64,000 nt of DNA from positions 1,342,449-1,406,448 of the forward strand of contig NZ_AP018223.1 in NCBI RefSeq assembly GCF_002368035.1, written 5' to 3'. The position numbers and the translations under genes are program-made. This DNA is from Nostoc linckia NIES-25 (GTDB taxonomy: Bacteria; Cyanobacteriota; Cyanobacteriia; Cyanobacteriales; Nostocaceae). Each line of letters starts with the position of its first letter. The stretch's first letter is position 1. Shown here one piece after another: positions 24,555 to 34,592 of the stretch. Below the pieces are notes generated by a model. The model had not been told where the DNA came from. It made no database searches and saw only the letters and a list, made by a program, of their open reading frames with translations.

Positions 24555-26093
24555 TCAATTATAGGTGATGGGTAAATCTAACCAAAATCGACTTCCCTGT
24601 CCAAGTTGTGATTCTACACCAACTTGCCCGCCCATACGTTCGACTCCTTTGCGGACAATTGCTAAGCCAATACCACTACCAGGATAAATTTCATAGCTGT
24701 GTAGACGTTCAAAAACATTGAAAATGCGTTTTTGATATCTTTCCTCAATACCAATGCCATTGTCTTGCACCCATAAGCGAACAAATCCATTACGTTTCTG
24801 CGTCCATATCCGTAACTGAGGTTGGACTCCTGGTGCAACAAATTTAATTGCATTGGTTAGCAAATTAGTAATTACTTGTATCAAAATAGTAGAGTTTGCT
24901 ATAACTTCAGCTAAAGGTTCTTCAATTTCTACTCTCGCCTGTCGCTGTGTTAATTCTAGTTCTAGCTGTCTGAGTGTTTGTCTCATCAATAAAGATAAGT
25001 GAATAGCTTGTAATGGCATTTCAGTATGGGTGAGGCGACTGTATTCAAGTAGATCTTGAACAAGCCTGTCTGCTTGCTGTGTACTTGCAATAATGCGTTG
25101 CAAGTAGTTTTGTTTGTTCTTTAGATCGGATTGGCTTTCCTGGTTCTCTAGGAGGATTGAACTAAACGCTTGGATAGCGCGTAATGGTTCTCGCAGATCG
25201 TGGGAAATCGAATAACTAAATGCTTCTAAATCTTGATTAGCCACTGCTAATAGCTGATTTGTCTGTACTAAATCTCGATTTGCTACTTCTAATTCACTAG
25301 TGCGCTCCCTGACTCGCTCCTCCAATCTTAAGTTGAGTTGCTGAATTTCGATTTCAGCCTGTTTGCGAAATGTAATATCTTCTATTAAGCCATCTAATAC
25401 TTGTTGTCCCTCAACTGTATTTAGAGCTATGCTTAACTCTACCCAGATTTGCCTTCCATCTGCTCGTTGCAATTGAATCTCTTGTTCTTGATGTTGAGGT
25501 GGTGGCAGTTCTTGGAGTATTGAGTAATATTCAGGGATATTCAATAGATTTGCCCCTGAAGCTTGTGATAATGAATCCAGCCCTAACAATTCCAAAAAAG
25601 CTGGATTACACTCAATAAAATTTCCATCTGGGTAAGTACGAAATATACCTACCTTTAGTTGGTTGAGCAAACCTTGGAGACGAATTTCAAGTAACGTAGC
25701 TTTTTGTTTGATTTGCTTTCGTTCTAGTGCAATTCGCACAGTAGTAGGTATGCGAATGTAGCGGTTGGGTAATTTGAGAACATAATCATCTAGCCCAGAT
25801 TTCATTGCTTCTACAGCAATTTCTTCGCTACCTGTGTTAGTAAACATAATTACTGGGCAGTTGGGATATTGCTGCTTAATGGTGTGTAAAACTTCTAGCC
25901 CAGTACTCCAGCCTAGTTGATAGTCGGTAATTACTAAATCGAATTCACCTGCTGCGACTGCAAGAGCAAAACCAGCAGCTTCGCGAATTTCTTGAGCCTG
26001 AATTTGCGGAAATTCTCGCCTCAGTTCTCGTATCACTAAAGCCCGATCGCCTGGATTGTCATCAATTATCAGAATGCGGAGTACTTGCGTCAT
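24555..26093 (-). CDS. Receiver-PAS-histidine kinase
   Basis: From MTQVLRILIIDDNPGDR (start 26093) the product has 512 residues. It has an N-terminal receiver (1-125, with ITDYQLGWSTG), a PAS domain (about 150-265), a coiled coil and a kinase core with SHDLREPLRAIQ (His298), ITNLLTNAIKF and GSGIGLAIV. A receiver at the N-terminus suggests it is a relay step that receives phosphate from another kinase. The start lies inside the 3' end of the upstream kinase gene (32-base overlap), which points to translational coupling. Longer starts at 26102 or 26153 are possible. Confidence 0.9.
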   Translation of the reverse strand: MTQVLRILIIDDNPGDRALVIRELRREFPQIQAQEIREAAGFALAVAAGEFDLVITDYQLGWSTGLEVLHTIKQQYPNCPVIMFTNTGSEEIAVEAMKSGLDDYVLKLPNRYIRIPTTVRIALERKQIKQKATLLEIRLQGLLNQLKVGIFRTYPDGNFIECNPAFLELLGLDSLSQASGANLLNIPEYYSILQELPPPQHQEQEIQLQRADGRQIWVELSIALNTVEGQQVLDGLIEDITFRKQAEIEIQQLNLRLEERVRERTSELEVANRDLVQTNQLLAVANQDLEAFSYSISHDLREPLRAIQAFSSILLENQESQSDLKNKQNYLQRIIASTQQADRLVQDLLEYSRLTHTEMPLQAIHLSLLMRQTLRQLELELTQRQARVEIEEPLAEVIANSTILIQVITNLLTNAIKFVAPGVQPQLRIWTQKRNGFVRLWVQDNGIGIEERYQKRIFNVFERLHSYEIYPGSGIGLAIVRKGVERMGGQVGVESQLGQGSRFWLDLPITYN

Positions 26094-28041
26094 CACTATC
26101 ATTGCTATGAAAAACGGCTTTTGGCAAAGCAATCCAAAAGCGACTACCAGCACCTAATTGCGATTCTACCCCGGCTCGACCGTTCATTCGCTCTACTCCT
26201 TTACGGACGATGGCTAAACCAATACCAGTACCTGGATAGGTTTCAACGCCATGCAGCCGTTCAAAGACGCGAAAAATGCGCTCTTGATGTTCTGGCGCAA
26301 TGCCGATGCCGTTGTCCAATACAGATAATTGTATCCAGTTTTGCTCTTCTGTTCCATAGATTTGGATTTTTGGCTGTATTCCAGACTGCACAAATTTCAT
26401 AGCATTACTGATTAAATTGATTACTACCTGGACAAGTGTTGAGCGGTGAGCGATCGCCAGCGGCAATGGTTTTGCCACTCTAATTTGGGCTTGCTTTTCC
26501 TGTAGTTCTGTGCTTAGTTGTTTTAAAGCTTCTTCGACAACATTAGTTAAATCAACTTTTTGCATTTGAATTTGGGCGCGACTGAGACGGCTGTATGCCA
26601 ATAAATCGCCGATGAGGGTGTCCATTTGTACTGCACCCTCTGTAATATATTGAATGTATTCTTGCCCAACTGAGTCGAGTTTGTCTGTGTAGTCTTCTTG
26701 CAATGCTTGAGCAAAGCCTTGCATAGTACGTAATGGTGCGCGTAAGTCGTGGGATATTGTGTAAGTGAAAGCTTCTAGCTCTTGATTTGTTTCTTGCAAC
26801 TGTGCGGTACGTTCAGCAACACGTTTTTCTAGTTCATTAGCGTAAGTTTGAATTTGTTCGCGTAGGAGAGATTGTTGGATAGCGATCGCTAACTGAGCCG
26901 TGACTTCAGAAGCAATATTGTGGGCTTCTCGATGGAAAGCATCGACAACAGTTGTAGACAAATTCATTTCGCCAAATAATTTTTCTTCGACAAACATAGG
27001 AATACAAAGGCTACAACGCATTCCTTGAGAACGTAACTGTACTAAAATCGGCGGACAGAATTGTGCTGTTACCAAATCGGCTATATAGCGAATGTTTTGT
27101 AACTCCGTTGCGTTAGCTGCAAAGTCAGTCAATGGCATTTGAGCGCCAATAAGAGATTGCAATTCTTTGTCAGTAATGCTGCCAGCGATAATTTTGCTTG
27201 TAGATTTTTCAAAATCAAACACAGCTACAAATCCTTGCTGGTAAGGTAAAATTTCACGCATTTTACCAAGAGCATTACTAATCAGAGATTCAATGGATTC
27301 AGCTCTTAAAATTGCTCTGTCAATATTATGCAAAGCAGCAAGTCGTTGAGCAGCACGTTGAGCCTGTTGTGCCTGCTGTTCTGCAATTGTCAGCGCAGTT
27401 TGATAATTTTGAGAGACTTGTAAAACTTGTCGCCAAATAAAGTAAGCTAAAAAACTACCAATTACTATTGCTAAACCAATACTGGTGAAAATAACTTGCA
27501 GTGTTGTTACTTGCACCGCTTGAGTACGCTGAGTGCGTAATTGCTCCTCAGTGCCGATAAAATTAGCGATTTCGTTTCGTATTCTGTCCATGATCCGTTT
27601 GCGAAGCTGAAATCCTGCTAAAGTTTCAGTTTCCCCGCGTTGTTTACGGGCGATCGCTTGGGAAATTTCACGATTCCAATTTGTCTGTTGGACTCGAATT
27701 ATCTTTAAACGTTGAGTCTGTGTAGGATTATCTGAAACTAAATTAGCTAGTTTATCAAAAGCAGTATTAATTTGAGAATTTGATTGTTCGTAAGGTTGAA
27801 GAAATTCACGATTTCCTGTAAGTTGATAACCGCGAACTCCGGTTTCCAAATCCACTAACAGTTTTTGACTCAGATAAGCTTGAGCAATTACTTGGTCAGT
27901 ATGTTCGACCCAATTCATTACCGAAAGCAAACGAGTGATTTGCCAAATTGAAATTCCTGACAATGACAACAACAATAAAATTGGTAGACCAATAGTCCTG
28001 AAAATTTTACGTCTAAATACAGTTTGAGCAATGTTTAGCAT
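26062..28041 (-). CDS. CHASE3-GAF sensor histidine kinase
   Basis: The 659-residue protein has membrane segments at about 15-36 and 183-205 that bracket a CHASE3 extracytoplasmic sensor (DLETGVRGYQLTGNREFLQP). A coiled coil, a GAF domain (about 235-395) and a kinase core with SHDLRAPLRTMQ (His431), VINLISNAMKF and GTGIGLAIVRKG follow. The GAF lacks the Cys-His motif of bilin domains. The kinase core is closely related to that of the next gene, so the two probably arose by duplication. It starts a three-gene set with a receiver-PAS kinase and an Rcp1-like regulator. Confidence 0.92.
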   Translation of the reverse strand: MLNIAQTVFRRKIFRTIGLPILLLLSLSGISIWQITRLLSVMNWVEHTDQVIAQAYLSQKLLVDLETGVRGYQLTGNREFLQPYEQSNSQINTAFDKLANLVSDNPTQTQRLKIIRVQQTNWNREISQAIARKQRGETETLAGFQLRKRIMDRIRNEIANFIGTEEQLRTQRTQAVQVTTLQVIFTSIGLAIVIGSFLAYFIWRQVLQVSQNYQTALTIAEQQAQQAQRAAQRLAALHNIDRAILRAESIESLISNALGKMREILPYQQGFVAVFDFEKSTSKIIAGSITDKELQSLIGAQMPLTDFAANATELQNIRYIADLVTAQFCPPILVQLRSQGMRCSLCIPMFVEEKLFGEMNLSTTVVDAFHREAHNIASEVTAQLAIAIQQSLLREQIQTYANELEKRVAERTAQLQETNQELEAFTYTISHDLRAPLRTMQGFAQALQEDYTDKLDSVGQEYIQYITEGAVQMDTLIGDLLAYSRLSRAQIQMQKVDLTNVVEEALKQLSTELQEKQAQIRVAKPLPLAIAHRSTLVQVVINLISNAMKFVQSGIQPKIQIYGTEEQNWIQLSVLDNGIGIAPEHQERIFRVFERLHGVETYPGTGIGLAIVRKGVERMNGRAGVESQLGAGSRFWIALPKAVFHSNDSDDASTPHSDN

Positions 28042-28184
28042 GTTGGCAGTTCAGATAGTGTAAGTTTTTTAATAGATAAAATTTTTAATTATTGAATTGA
28101 GTTTAGATAAACAAATTTAGTTTATTTGAATATTTAATACTTAAATAATTGCGGTAATTTATTAGCTAGTATGCCAAAACTGCG

Positions 28185-28298
28185 ATGTCAATACAAAACC
28201 CTGATTATTGGCAGTATCATGAGGAGGTACAAATCGATCCTAGCCAATTAGGATTAGTAAAAAACATAAAGCAGTTTCTTTTGAGCGATCGCTCTTGA
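28185..28298 (+). CDS. Possible 37-residue ORF
   Basis: The frame reads MSIQNPDYWQYHEEVQIDPS and ends QFLLSDRS with a HIP1 site at its 3' end. The composition looks protein-like, but there is no clear Shine-Dalgarno sequence. It may be a small gene or the remnant of a larger one. It lies between a divergent kinase gene and the repeats before chlH. Confidence 0.25.
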   Translation: MSIQNPDYWQYHEEVQIDPSQLGLVKNIKQFLLSDRS

Positions 28299-28565
28299 GT
28301 ATGACTATGCGGCGAACAACAATTAAATGTAAAATGCCGAACTCCAAAAACTAGATAGGATAAGCCTTTTTCCTTCTGCCATCTGCCTTCTTCCTTCTGC
28401 CTTCTACTTATTTGTTTTGAAAAGAATGATATGGGTAACGTTAGTGCAACGATCGTTAACCAAGCAGGTGTCACAAGTTTAAGACAACCAGCCGATGCAA
28501 GCATTAGAGCAGAGAAACAAAAAAGGTGATTTTGTCAGTGCAACTTTTTGAACATCGATTTATCT

Positions 28566-28733
28566 GTTAACCTGACGTGAATTCGACGAACCTCTCCCTG
28601 TCTTGAACTTTAGTTCAAGTCTGTCCCTCTCCGATTCGGAGAGGGACGGTTTTGCGTAGTAAAACCAGGGAGAGGTTTTTTGATTGACTAAATTCGTTAG
28701 ACAATATGTCAGCCGTCGAATTCACGTTAACCT
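28566..28733. mobile_element. MITE-like element upstream of chlH, 8-bp flanking repeats
   Basis: GTTAACCT occurs at 28566-28573 and 28726-28733. Just inside lie the inverted ends ACGTGAATTCGACG (28575-28588) and CGTCGAATTCACGT (28714-28727). Inside is a second inverted repeat, AACCTCTCCCTG with CAGGGAGAGGTTTTTT, and a CTCTCCGATTCGGAGAG palindrome. No coding capacity is present. Confidence 0.6.
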
Positions 28734-29074
28734 AACTGGCAATTGTTAGATCTTATCCCTACAAGCAACAGAGGAAATGCGATCGCCCCCTTGCTTAGCT
28801 TAAGTTATATTAGACTTTATAACTAAATAGTTAAATAAATATGTAAATAGAAATTTACATAAATAAGAGTAATTACTTTAATTAGTTGTCAATATAGGTT
28901 AATAAATATTTCTTTTTTTATATCGAATTGTGTCAGATAGGCGATAAAATGCCCACTGGGCAAGCATTTTCTGATAAAAAACTCATATTGCCCAATAAAA
29001 ACGAAGTTAACTGTGGTGTCATCAGCCGCTATGAACTTCTAGTAGAGAACACGCATCAAAGGAGCCGAGGAAGC
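28734..29074. other. AT-rich region upstream of chlH, presumed promoter and leader
   Basis: The region is strongly AT-rich from 28800 to 28925. An open frame in phase with chlH extends to 28928, but its residues do not resemble the ChlH N-terminus. I see no clear -35/-10 pair. Confidence 0.4.
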
Positions 29075-32000
29075 ATGTTCACCCACGTCAAGTCCACCAT
29101 TAGACATATTGCGCCTGATAACTTACGCGGACGTAATTTAATCAAGGTGGTCTATGTCGTGCTTGAGTCCCAGTACCAGAGTGCATTGTCACAAGCGGTG
29201 CGGGCGATAAACGCTAGCAACCAAGAACTGGCGATTGAAATCAGCGGTTACTTAATTGAGGAACTCCGAGATCCAGAGAACTATAAGGAGTTCCAAAGGG
29301 ATATGGAGAGTGCCAATATATTTATCGCCTCCCTGATTTTTATCGAAGACTTAGCACAGAAAGTAGTAACAGCAGTAGAACCACATCGCGATCGCCTAGA
29401 TGTTGCCGTTGTCTTTCCCTCGATGCCAGAAGTTATGCGCCTGAGTAAAATGGGCAGCTTTTCTCTGGCACAGTTGGGTCAGTCAAAAAGTGCGATCGCC
29501 CAATTCATGCGGAAACGCAAAGAAAAATCCGGTGCGGGATTCCAAGATGGGATGCTCAAGCTTTTGCGAACGCTACCGCAAGTGCTGAAGTTCCTGCCAA
29601 TGGACAAGGCACAGGACGCACGAAATTTCATGCTCAGCTTTCAGTATTGGTTAGGTGGTTCTCCAGAAAACCTGGAAAACTTTTTGCTGATGCTAGCTGA
29701 TAAATATGTATTTAAAGGTTTAGAGAAACAAAACGTTACACCTCGCACATATCAAGAGCCAGTGGTTTACCCCGATATGGGGATATGGCACCCCTTGGCT
29801 CCCAGTATGTTTGAGGATGTCAGAGAGTACCTGAATTGGTACGCAGCCCGTAAGGATATCTCTAAAGATCTCAAAGATCCCCTAGCTCCCTGTATTGGTT
29901 TGGTATTGCAACGCACTCATCTGGTTACAGGGGATGACGCTCATTATGTCGCAATGGTGCAGGAGTTGGAAGCACTAGGCGCACGGGTATTATCGGTGTT
30001 TGCTGGTGGTTTGGATTTCTCCAAGCCTGTGGATGCCTACTTCTACGAACCAACTACCAACACACAGTTAGTAGATGCAGTGATATCGCTGACTGGTTTT
30101 GCCTTAGTGGGCGGGCCGGCTAGACAAGACCATCCCAAGGCGATTGAATCGCTCAAACGCTTAAACCGTCCTTACATGGTGGCGTTGCCTTTAGTGTTCC
30201 AAACCACAGAAGAGTGGATGGATAGCGATTTAGGCTTGCACCCGATTCAAGTAGCTTTGCAAATTGCCATTCCCGAATTGGATGGGGCTATTGAACCGAT
30301 TATCTTATCGGGTAGAGATGGGGCAACAGGAAAAGCGATCGCTCTCCAAGACCGCATGGAAGCCGTAGCCCAACGCGCATTAAAATGGGCTAACCTCCGC
30401 CGCAAACCCAAGCTAGATAAAAAAGTCGCCATCACCGTCTTCAGTTTCCCGCCAGATAAAGGCAACGTGGGAACCGCCGCCTACTTAGATGTGTTCGGTT
30501 CCATCTACGAAGTGATGAAAGCCTTGAAAAATAACGGCTACGACCTTCCAGAGTTGCCAGAATCAGCCGAAGCACTGATGCAAGAAGTCATCCACGACGC
30601 CCAAGCACAGTACGCCAGCCCGGAACTGAACATCGCCTACAAAATGTCAGTGCCAGAATATGAGGCACTCACCCCCTATTCGCAACGCCTCGAAGAAAAC
30701 TGGGGTCCACCTCCGGGACATCTCAACAGCGACGGACAAAACCTGTTGATTTATGGTAAGCAATTCGGTAACGTCTTCATCGGCGTACAACCCACCTTTG
30801 GTTACGAAGGCGACCCGATGCGGCTGTTGTTCTCCCGTTCCGCTAGTCCCCATCACGGTTTTGCTGCATACTACACCTACTTAGAACAAGTTTGGCAAGC
30901 TGACGCCGTGCTGCACTTTGGCACCCACGGTTCCTTAGAATTCATGCCGGGTAAGCAAATGGGTATGTCTGGAGAATGTTATCCAGATAACTTAATTGGT
31001 TCCATACCCAATCTGTATTATTACGCAGCCAATAATCCTAGCGAAGCGACAATTGCCAAGCGTCGGGGTTATGCCGAAACAATTTCTTACTTGACACCGC
31101 CGGCAGAAAACGCTGGTTTGTATAAAGGTTTGAAGGAACTTAGCGAATTAATTGCTTCGTACCAAACCTTAAAAGATACTGGACGCGGTATTCCCATTGT
31201 CAACTCCATCATGGATAAATGCCGGATCGTCAACTTGGATAAGGATATTAACCTGCCAGAAATCGACGCTAAAGAGATGAGCGCGGATGAACGGGATAAT
31301 ATTGTTGGTATCGTCTACCGCAAGTTGATGGAAATTGAGTCTCGGTTGTTGCCTTGTGGGTTGCACGTCATTGGTAAACCGCCAAGCGCAGAAGAAGCCA
31401 TAGCAACTCTTGTCAACATCGCCAACCTAGATCGTACAGAAGAAGAAATTGTCAGCTTGCCGCGAATTATCGCTAACAGCATCGGGCGGAATATCGACGA
31501 TATTTACCAAAATAGCGACAAAGGCATTTTAGAAGATGTCCAACTATTGCAAGACATCACCTTAGCCACCCGTGCAGCAGTTAGCGCCCTTGTTCAAGAG
31601 AAAACCGACGCTGAAGGTCGAGTTTCTCTGGTTTCCCGGTTGAATTTCTTCAATATGGGCAAAAAAGAACCTTGGGTAGAAGCGTTGCATAAAGCAGGCT
31701 ATCCCAAAGTTGACACAGCCACACTGAAACCCCTGTTTGAGTATTTGGAATTCTGCCTCCAGCAAGTTTGTGCCGACAACGAACTGGGAGCATTACTCAA
31801 AGGCTTAGAAGGCGAATACGTCCTCCCCGGCCCTGGCGGCGATCCCATCCGCAACCCGGATGTCTTGCCTACAGGTAAAAATATTCACGCCCTAGATCCG
31901 CAATCCATCCCAACAACAGCAGCAGTTCAATCAGCCAAAATCGTCGTAGATAGGCTTTTGGCGCGTAACAAGTCCGAAAACGGTGGAAAATGGCCGGAAA

Positions 32001-33061
32001 CCATCGCCTGCGTCCTGTGGGGAACCGATAACATCAAAACTTACGGTGAATCCCTAGCACAAATTATGTGGATGGTGGGCGTGCGTCCGGTTCCCGATGC
32101 TTTAGGACGGGTGAACAAGTTGGAATTGATCTCTTTAGAAGAGTTGGGACGCCCCAGAATTGATGTCGTAATCAACTGTTCTGGTGTATTCCGCGACTTA
32201 TTCATCAACCAAATGAACCTGCTAGACCAAGGCGTGAAGATGGCGGCTGAGGCGGATGAACCCTTGGAAATGAACTTTGTTCGCAAACATGCTTTGCAAC
32301 AAGCCCAAGATATGGGGGTTAACTTGCGTCAAGCAGCAACTCGTGTTTTCTCCAACGCTTCTGGTTCCTATTCGTCAAATATTAACTTGGCGGTGGAAAA
32401 CAGCACTTGGGACAGCGAAGCCGAGTTGCAGGAAATGTATCTCAATAGAAAATCTTTCGCCTTCAATTCCGATAATCCTGGGATCATGGACGAATCGCGG
32501 AAGATTTTTGAAAGTACATTAAAAACTGCTGATGCAACTTTCCAAAATTTGGATTCTTCCGAAATCAGCTTGACGGACGTTTCTCACTACTTCGACTCCG
32601 ATCCCACCAAATTAGTCGCAAGTCTGCGTGGCGATGGTAAAACACCAGCCTCTTACATTGCAGACACCACCACAGCCAACGCACAGGTGCGGACATTATC
32701 AGAAACCGTGCGCTTGGATGCGCGTACCAAATTATTAAATCCCAAGTGGTACGAGGGGATGTTATCTCACGGCTACGAAGGTGTGCGCGAACTCTCCAAA
32801 CGATTGGTAAATACAATGGGTTGGAGTGCGACAGCCGGCGCTGTAGATAACTGGATTTACGAAGATACTAACGAAACGTTCATCAAAGATGAAGCAATGC
32901 GTCAGCGGTTGATGAATCTCAACCCTCATTCTTTCCGCAAAGTTGTGTCAACTTTGTTGGAAGTCAATGGACGCGGTTATTGGGAGACTAGCGAGAGTAA
33001 TTTAGACTTGCTGCGCGAGTTATACCAAGAAGTTGAAGACCGGATTGAAGGAATAGAATAG
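29075..33061 (+). CDS. chlH: Magnesium chelatase subunit H
   Basis: From MFTHVKSTIRHIAPDNLRGR the protein has 1328 residues, the usual cyanobacterial ChlH length. GAGG lies four bases before this ATG, and upstream in-frame residues are not conserved. ChlH binds protoporphyrin IX and, with the ChlI-ChlD AAA+ motor, inserts Mg2+ at the first committed step of chlorophyll synthesis. Characteristic stretches include FGTHGSLEFMPGKQMGMSGE, YYYAANNPSEATIAKRRGYA and SNASGSYSSNINLAVENSTW. The domain runs as a single intact CobN/Mg-chelatase unit. No chlI, chlD or gun4 gene is adjacent. Confidence 0.97.
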   Translation: MFTHVKSTIRHIAPDNLRGRNLIKVVYVVLESQYQSALSQAVRAINASNQELAIEISGYLIEELRDPENYKEFQRDMESANIFIASLIFIEDLAQKVVTAVEPHRDRLDVAVVFPSMPEVMRLSKMGSFSLAQLGQSKSAIAQFMRKRKEKSGAGFQDGMLKLLRTLPQVLKFLPMDKAQDARNFMLSFQYWLGGSPENLENFLLMLADKYVFKGLEKQNVTPRTYQEPVVYPDMGIWHPLAPSMFEDVREYLNWYAARKDISKDLKDPLAPCIGLVLQRTHLVTGDDAHYVAMVQELEALGARVLSVFAGGLDFSKPVDAYFYEPTTNTQLVDAVISLTGFALVGGPARQDHPKAIESLKRLNRPYMVALPLVFQTTEEWMDSDLGLHPIQVALQIAIPELDGAIEPIILSGRDGATGKAIALQDRMEAVAQRALKWANLRRKPKLDKKVAITVFSFPPDKGNVGTAAYLDVFGSIYEVMKALKNNGYDLPELPESAEALMQEVIHDAQAQYASPELNIAYKMSVPEYEALTPYSQRLEENWGPPPGHLNSDGQNLLIYGKQFGNVFIGVQPTFGYEGDPMRLLFSRSASPHHGFAAYYTYLEQVWQADAVLHFGTHGSLEFMPGKQMGMSGECYPDNLIGSIPNLYYYAANNPSEATIAKRRGYAETISYLTPPAENAGLYKGLKELSELIASYQTLKDTGRGIPIVNSIMDKCRIVNLDKDINLPEIDAKEMSADERDNIVGIVYRKLMEIESRLLPCGLHVIGKPPSAEEAIATLVNIANLDRTEEEIVSLPRIIANSIGRNIDDIYQNSDKGILEDVQLLQDITLATRAAVSALVQEKTDAEGRVSLVSRLNFFNMGKKEPWVEALHKAGYPKVDTATLKPLFEYLEFCLQQVCADNELGALLKGLEGEYVLPGPGGDPIRNPDVLPTGKNIHALDPQSIPTTAAVQSAKIVVDRLLARNKSENGGKWPETIACVLWGTDNIKTYGESLAQIMWMVGVRPVPDALGRVNKLELISLEELGRPRIDVVINCSGVFRDLFINQMNLLDQGVKMAAEADEPLEMNFVRKHALQQAQDMGVNLRQAATRVFSNASGSYSSNINLAVENSTWDSEAELQEMYLNRKSFAFNSDNPGIMDESRKIFESTLKTADATFQNLDSSEISLTDVSHYFDSDPTKLVASLRGDGKTPASYIADTTTANAQVRTLSETVRLDARTKLLNPKWYEGMLSHGYEGVRELSKRLVNTMGWSATAGAVDNWIYEDTNETFIKDEAMRQRLMNLNPHSFRKVVSTLLEVNGRGYWETSESNLDLLRELYQEVEDRIEGIE

Positions 33062-33122
33062 TCATTGTAGGGCAGGCAATACGCCTGCCTTAATCTTTCA
33101 ATCTGGAGTAGCCAATACATCT

Positions 33123-33698
33123 ATGAATGCTTTAAAAGTAAATCTTAAACCGGTATTGGAGCTGACTGATGAGCAATTTTTTAATTTATGTCAGGCAAAC
33201 CGTGACTTGAGATTTGAACGGACTGCAACCGGAGAGTTAATTATTATGCCACCAACAGGGGGAGAAACTGGAAATCGTAATGGCAGACTAAATCAACAAT
33301 TATTTAATTGGTCAGATGAAGATGGTACTGGTATTGCCTTTGATTCCTCGACAGGTTTTAAACTTCCCAACGGTGCGGATCGTTCTCCCGATGCTTCTTG
33401 GGTAAAACTGGAACGCTGGAATACATTAAATCAAGAACAACAAACAAAATTTATCCCACTTTGTCCTGATTTTGTAGTTGAATTACTTTCACCAAGTGAT
33501 AGTTTGAAAGCTGCTCAAGAAAAAATGAGAGAATACCAAGATAATGGTGCGCGTTTGGGTTGGTTAATTAATCGTAAATCGCGGCAAGTGGAGATTTATA
33601 GACAAGGACAAGAGGTTGAAGTGCTGGATTCTCCTGTTACGCTATCAGGGGAGGATGTTTTAGAGGGATTTATTTTAAATTTAGAAGCGATTTGGTGA
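33123..33698 (+). CDS. Uma2 family putative endonuclease
   Basis: The 191-residue protein matches the PD-(D/E)xK-like Uma2 (DUF820) fold common in cyanobacteria: MPPTGGETGNRNGRLNQQL, GIAFDSSTGFKLPNGADRSP with the active-site Asp, and CPDFVVELLSPSD with Asp and Glu, then a conserved Lys region (MREYQDNGARLGWLI). It ends DVLEGFILNLEAIW. Function is unknown; a nuclease role is predicted from the fold. A second, broken member lies at 35506-36054. Confidence 0.9.
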   Translation: MNALKVNLKPVLELTDEQFFNLCQANRDLRFERTATGELIIMPPTGGETGNRNGRLNQQLFNWSDEDGTGIAFDSSTGFKLPNGADRSPDASWVKLERWNTLNQEQQTKFIPLCPDFVVELLSPSDSLKAAQEKMREYQDNGARLGWLINRKSRQVEIYRQGQEVEVLDSPVTLSGEDVLEGFILNLEAIW

Positions 33699-33815
33699 TA
33701 TTTAGTAACTTAAGTAAGTAGGCAATAAAAATTCAATATAAACATAAACGAAAAATCACTGTAAAGATAAATTTACAGATTCGGATTCAATTTAGTTAGC
33801 CTTAAAAGAAGAATT

Positions 33816-34592
33816 ATGAATAAGCAGCGCAATTATATTAACGAAATTTTAGCAAAAAAAGGTCGTGTGCCGCCAGAAACTACGAGATGGGAATTAGTTT
33901 CAGGAAGGCTGAACAAAGTAAGTTCAATTCGTTATGTAGCAGATTTTCTAGAAGATATGGATCGTTGGTCTGGGTCAGGATTAGAAGAGTCTGAAGGCTA
34001 CAATGAGTGGATAAAACAATCTTATGAAAAAGTACAATACTCACGAGGACTGAGGCAAGAACTACTGCGATATATCCCTATAGGTTTTGTAGCTTGTATA
34101 GAGGGATACTTTCGGGAAGTATATACCAATCTAATTGATTATGGTTTTCCCTATAAAGATAGGGCTAGAAATTTTAAAGATATTAAATTTAGTATTGAAG
34201 ATGTAATCAATCTTGACCTGAAATCAGTTTCAATTGGAGAATTCATAGCACATCTTTTACCAACAAAAAATCTAGAAACCATTAATGACAATATTAATAA
34301 ATTAATAGATGGTGACTTTCTACAAGAATTGAAGTCTACAAGAAAAAAATTGAAGCCAATACAAATTATTGGTTATAATGAACAAAATGAACCATCTGTG
34401 ATTAATTTAGATGATGAACTTCATGGAAAAATGGTTGAGAGCGTCAAAATAGTTTTTCAGCTAAGACATACTTTTTGCCATGAAATTGATCCAATATTAT
34501 CAAAAGATGAAGATTTCATAGTAGGGTATTCAGAAAGAGTTATAGAATTTATATGGCTTGCTGAAAATTATTTTAAGGAATTACTATCTTAA
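33816..34592 (+). CDS. HEPN-like protein, candidate ribonuclease
   Basis: The 258-residue protein is mostly helical. Near its C-terminus it has LRHTFCHE, that is Arg217-x4-His222, matching the Rx4-6H active-site motif of HEPN ribonucleases. A helix about 120 residues earlier (FVACIEGYFREVYTNL, about 91-106) resembles the first helix of HEPN proteins such as the MAE_28990/MAE_18760-like group. Many HEPN proteins are toxins or defence effectors. No nucleotidyltransferase (MNT) partner is next to it. The family call rests on motif and fold resemblance only. Confidence 0.6.
   Translation: MNKQRNYINEILAKKGRVPPETTRWELVSGRLNKVSSIRYVADFLEDMDRWSGSGLEESEGYNEWIKQSYEKVQYSRGLRQELLRYIPIGFVACIEGYFREVYTNLIDYGFPYKDRARNFKDIKFSIEDVINLDLKSVSIGEFIAHLLPTKNLETINDNINKLIDGDFLQELKSTRKKLKPIQIIGYNEQNEPSVINLDDELHGKMVESVKIVFQLRHTFCHEIDPILSKDEDFIVGYSERVIEFIWLAENYFKELLS

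Noticed and set aside
28217..28504. 95-codon minus-strand frame
   Set aside because: Much of it translates CTTCTGCC-type tandem repeats; no ribosome-binding site or family resemblance.
28928..29074. N-terminal 49-residue extension of ChlH
   Set aside because: The residues do not resemble known ChlH N-termini, and the ATG at 29075 has GAGG four bases upstream and gives the usual 1328-residue length.
30247..32816. Several 65-83-codon frames antisense or out of phase in chlH
   Set aside because: They are shadows of the long chlH reading frame and lack independent start signals.
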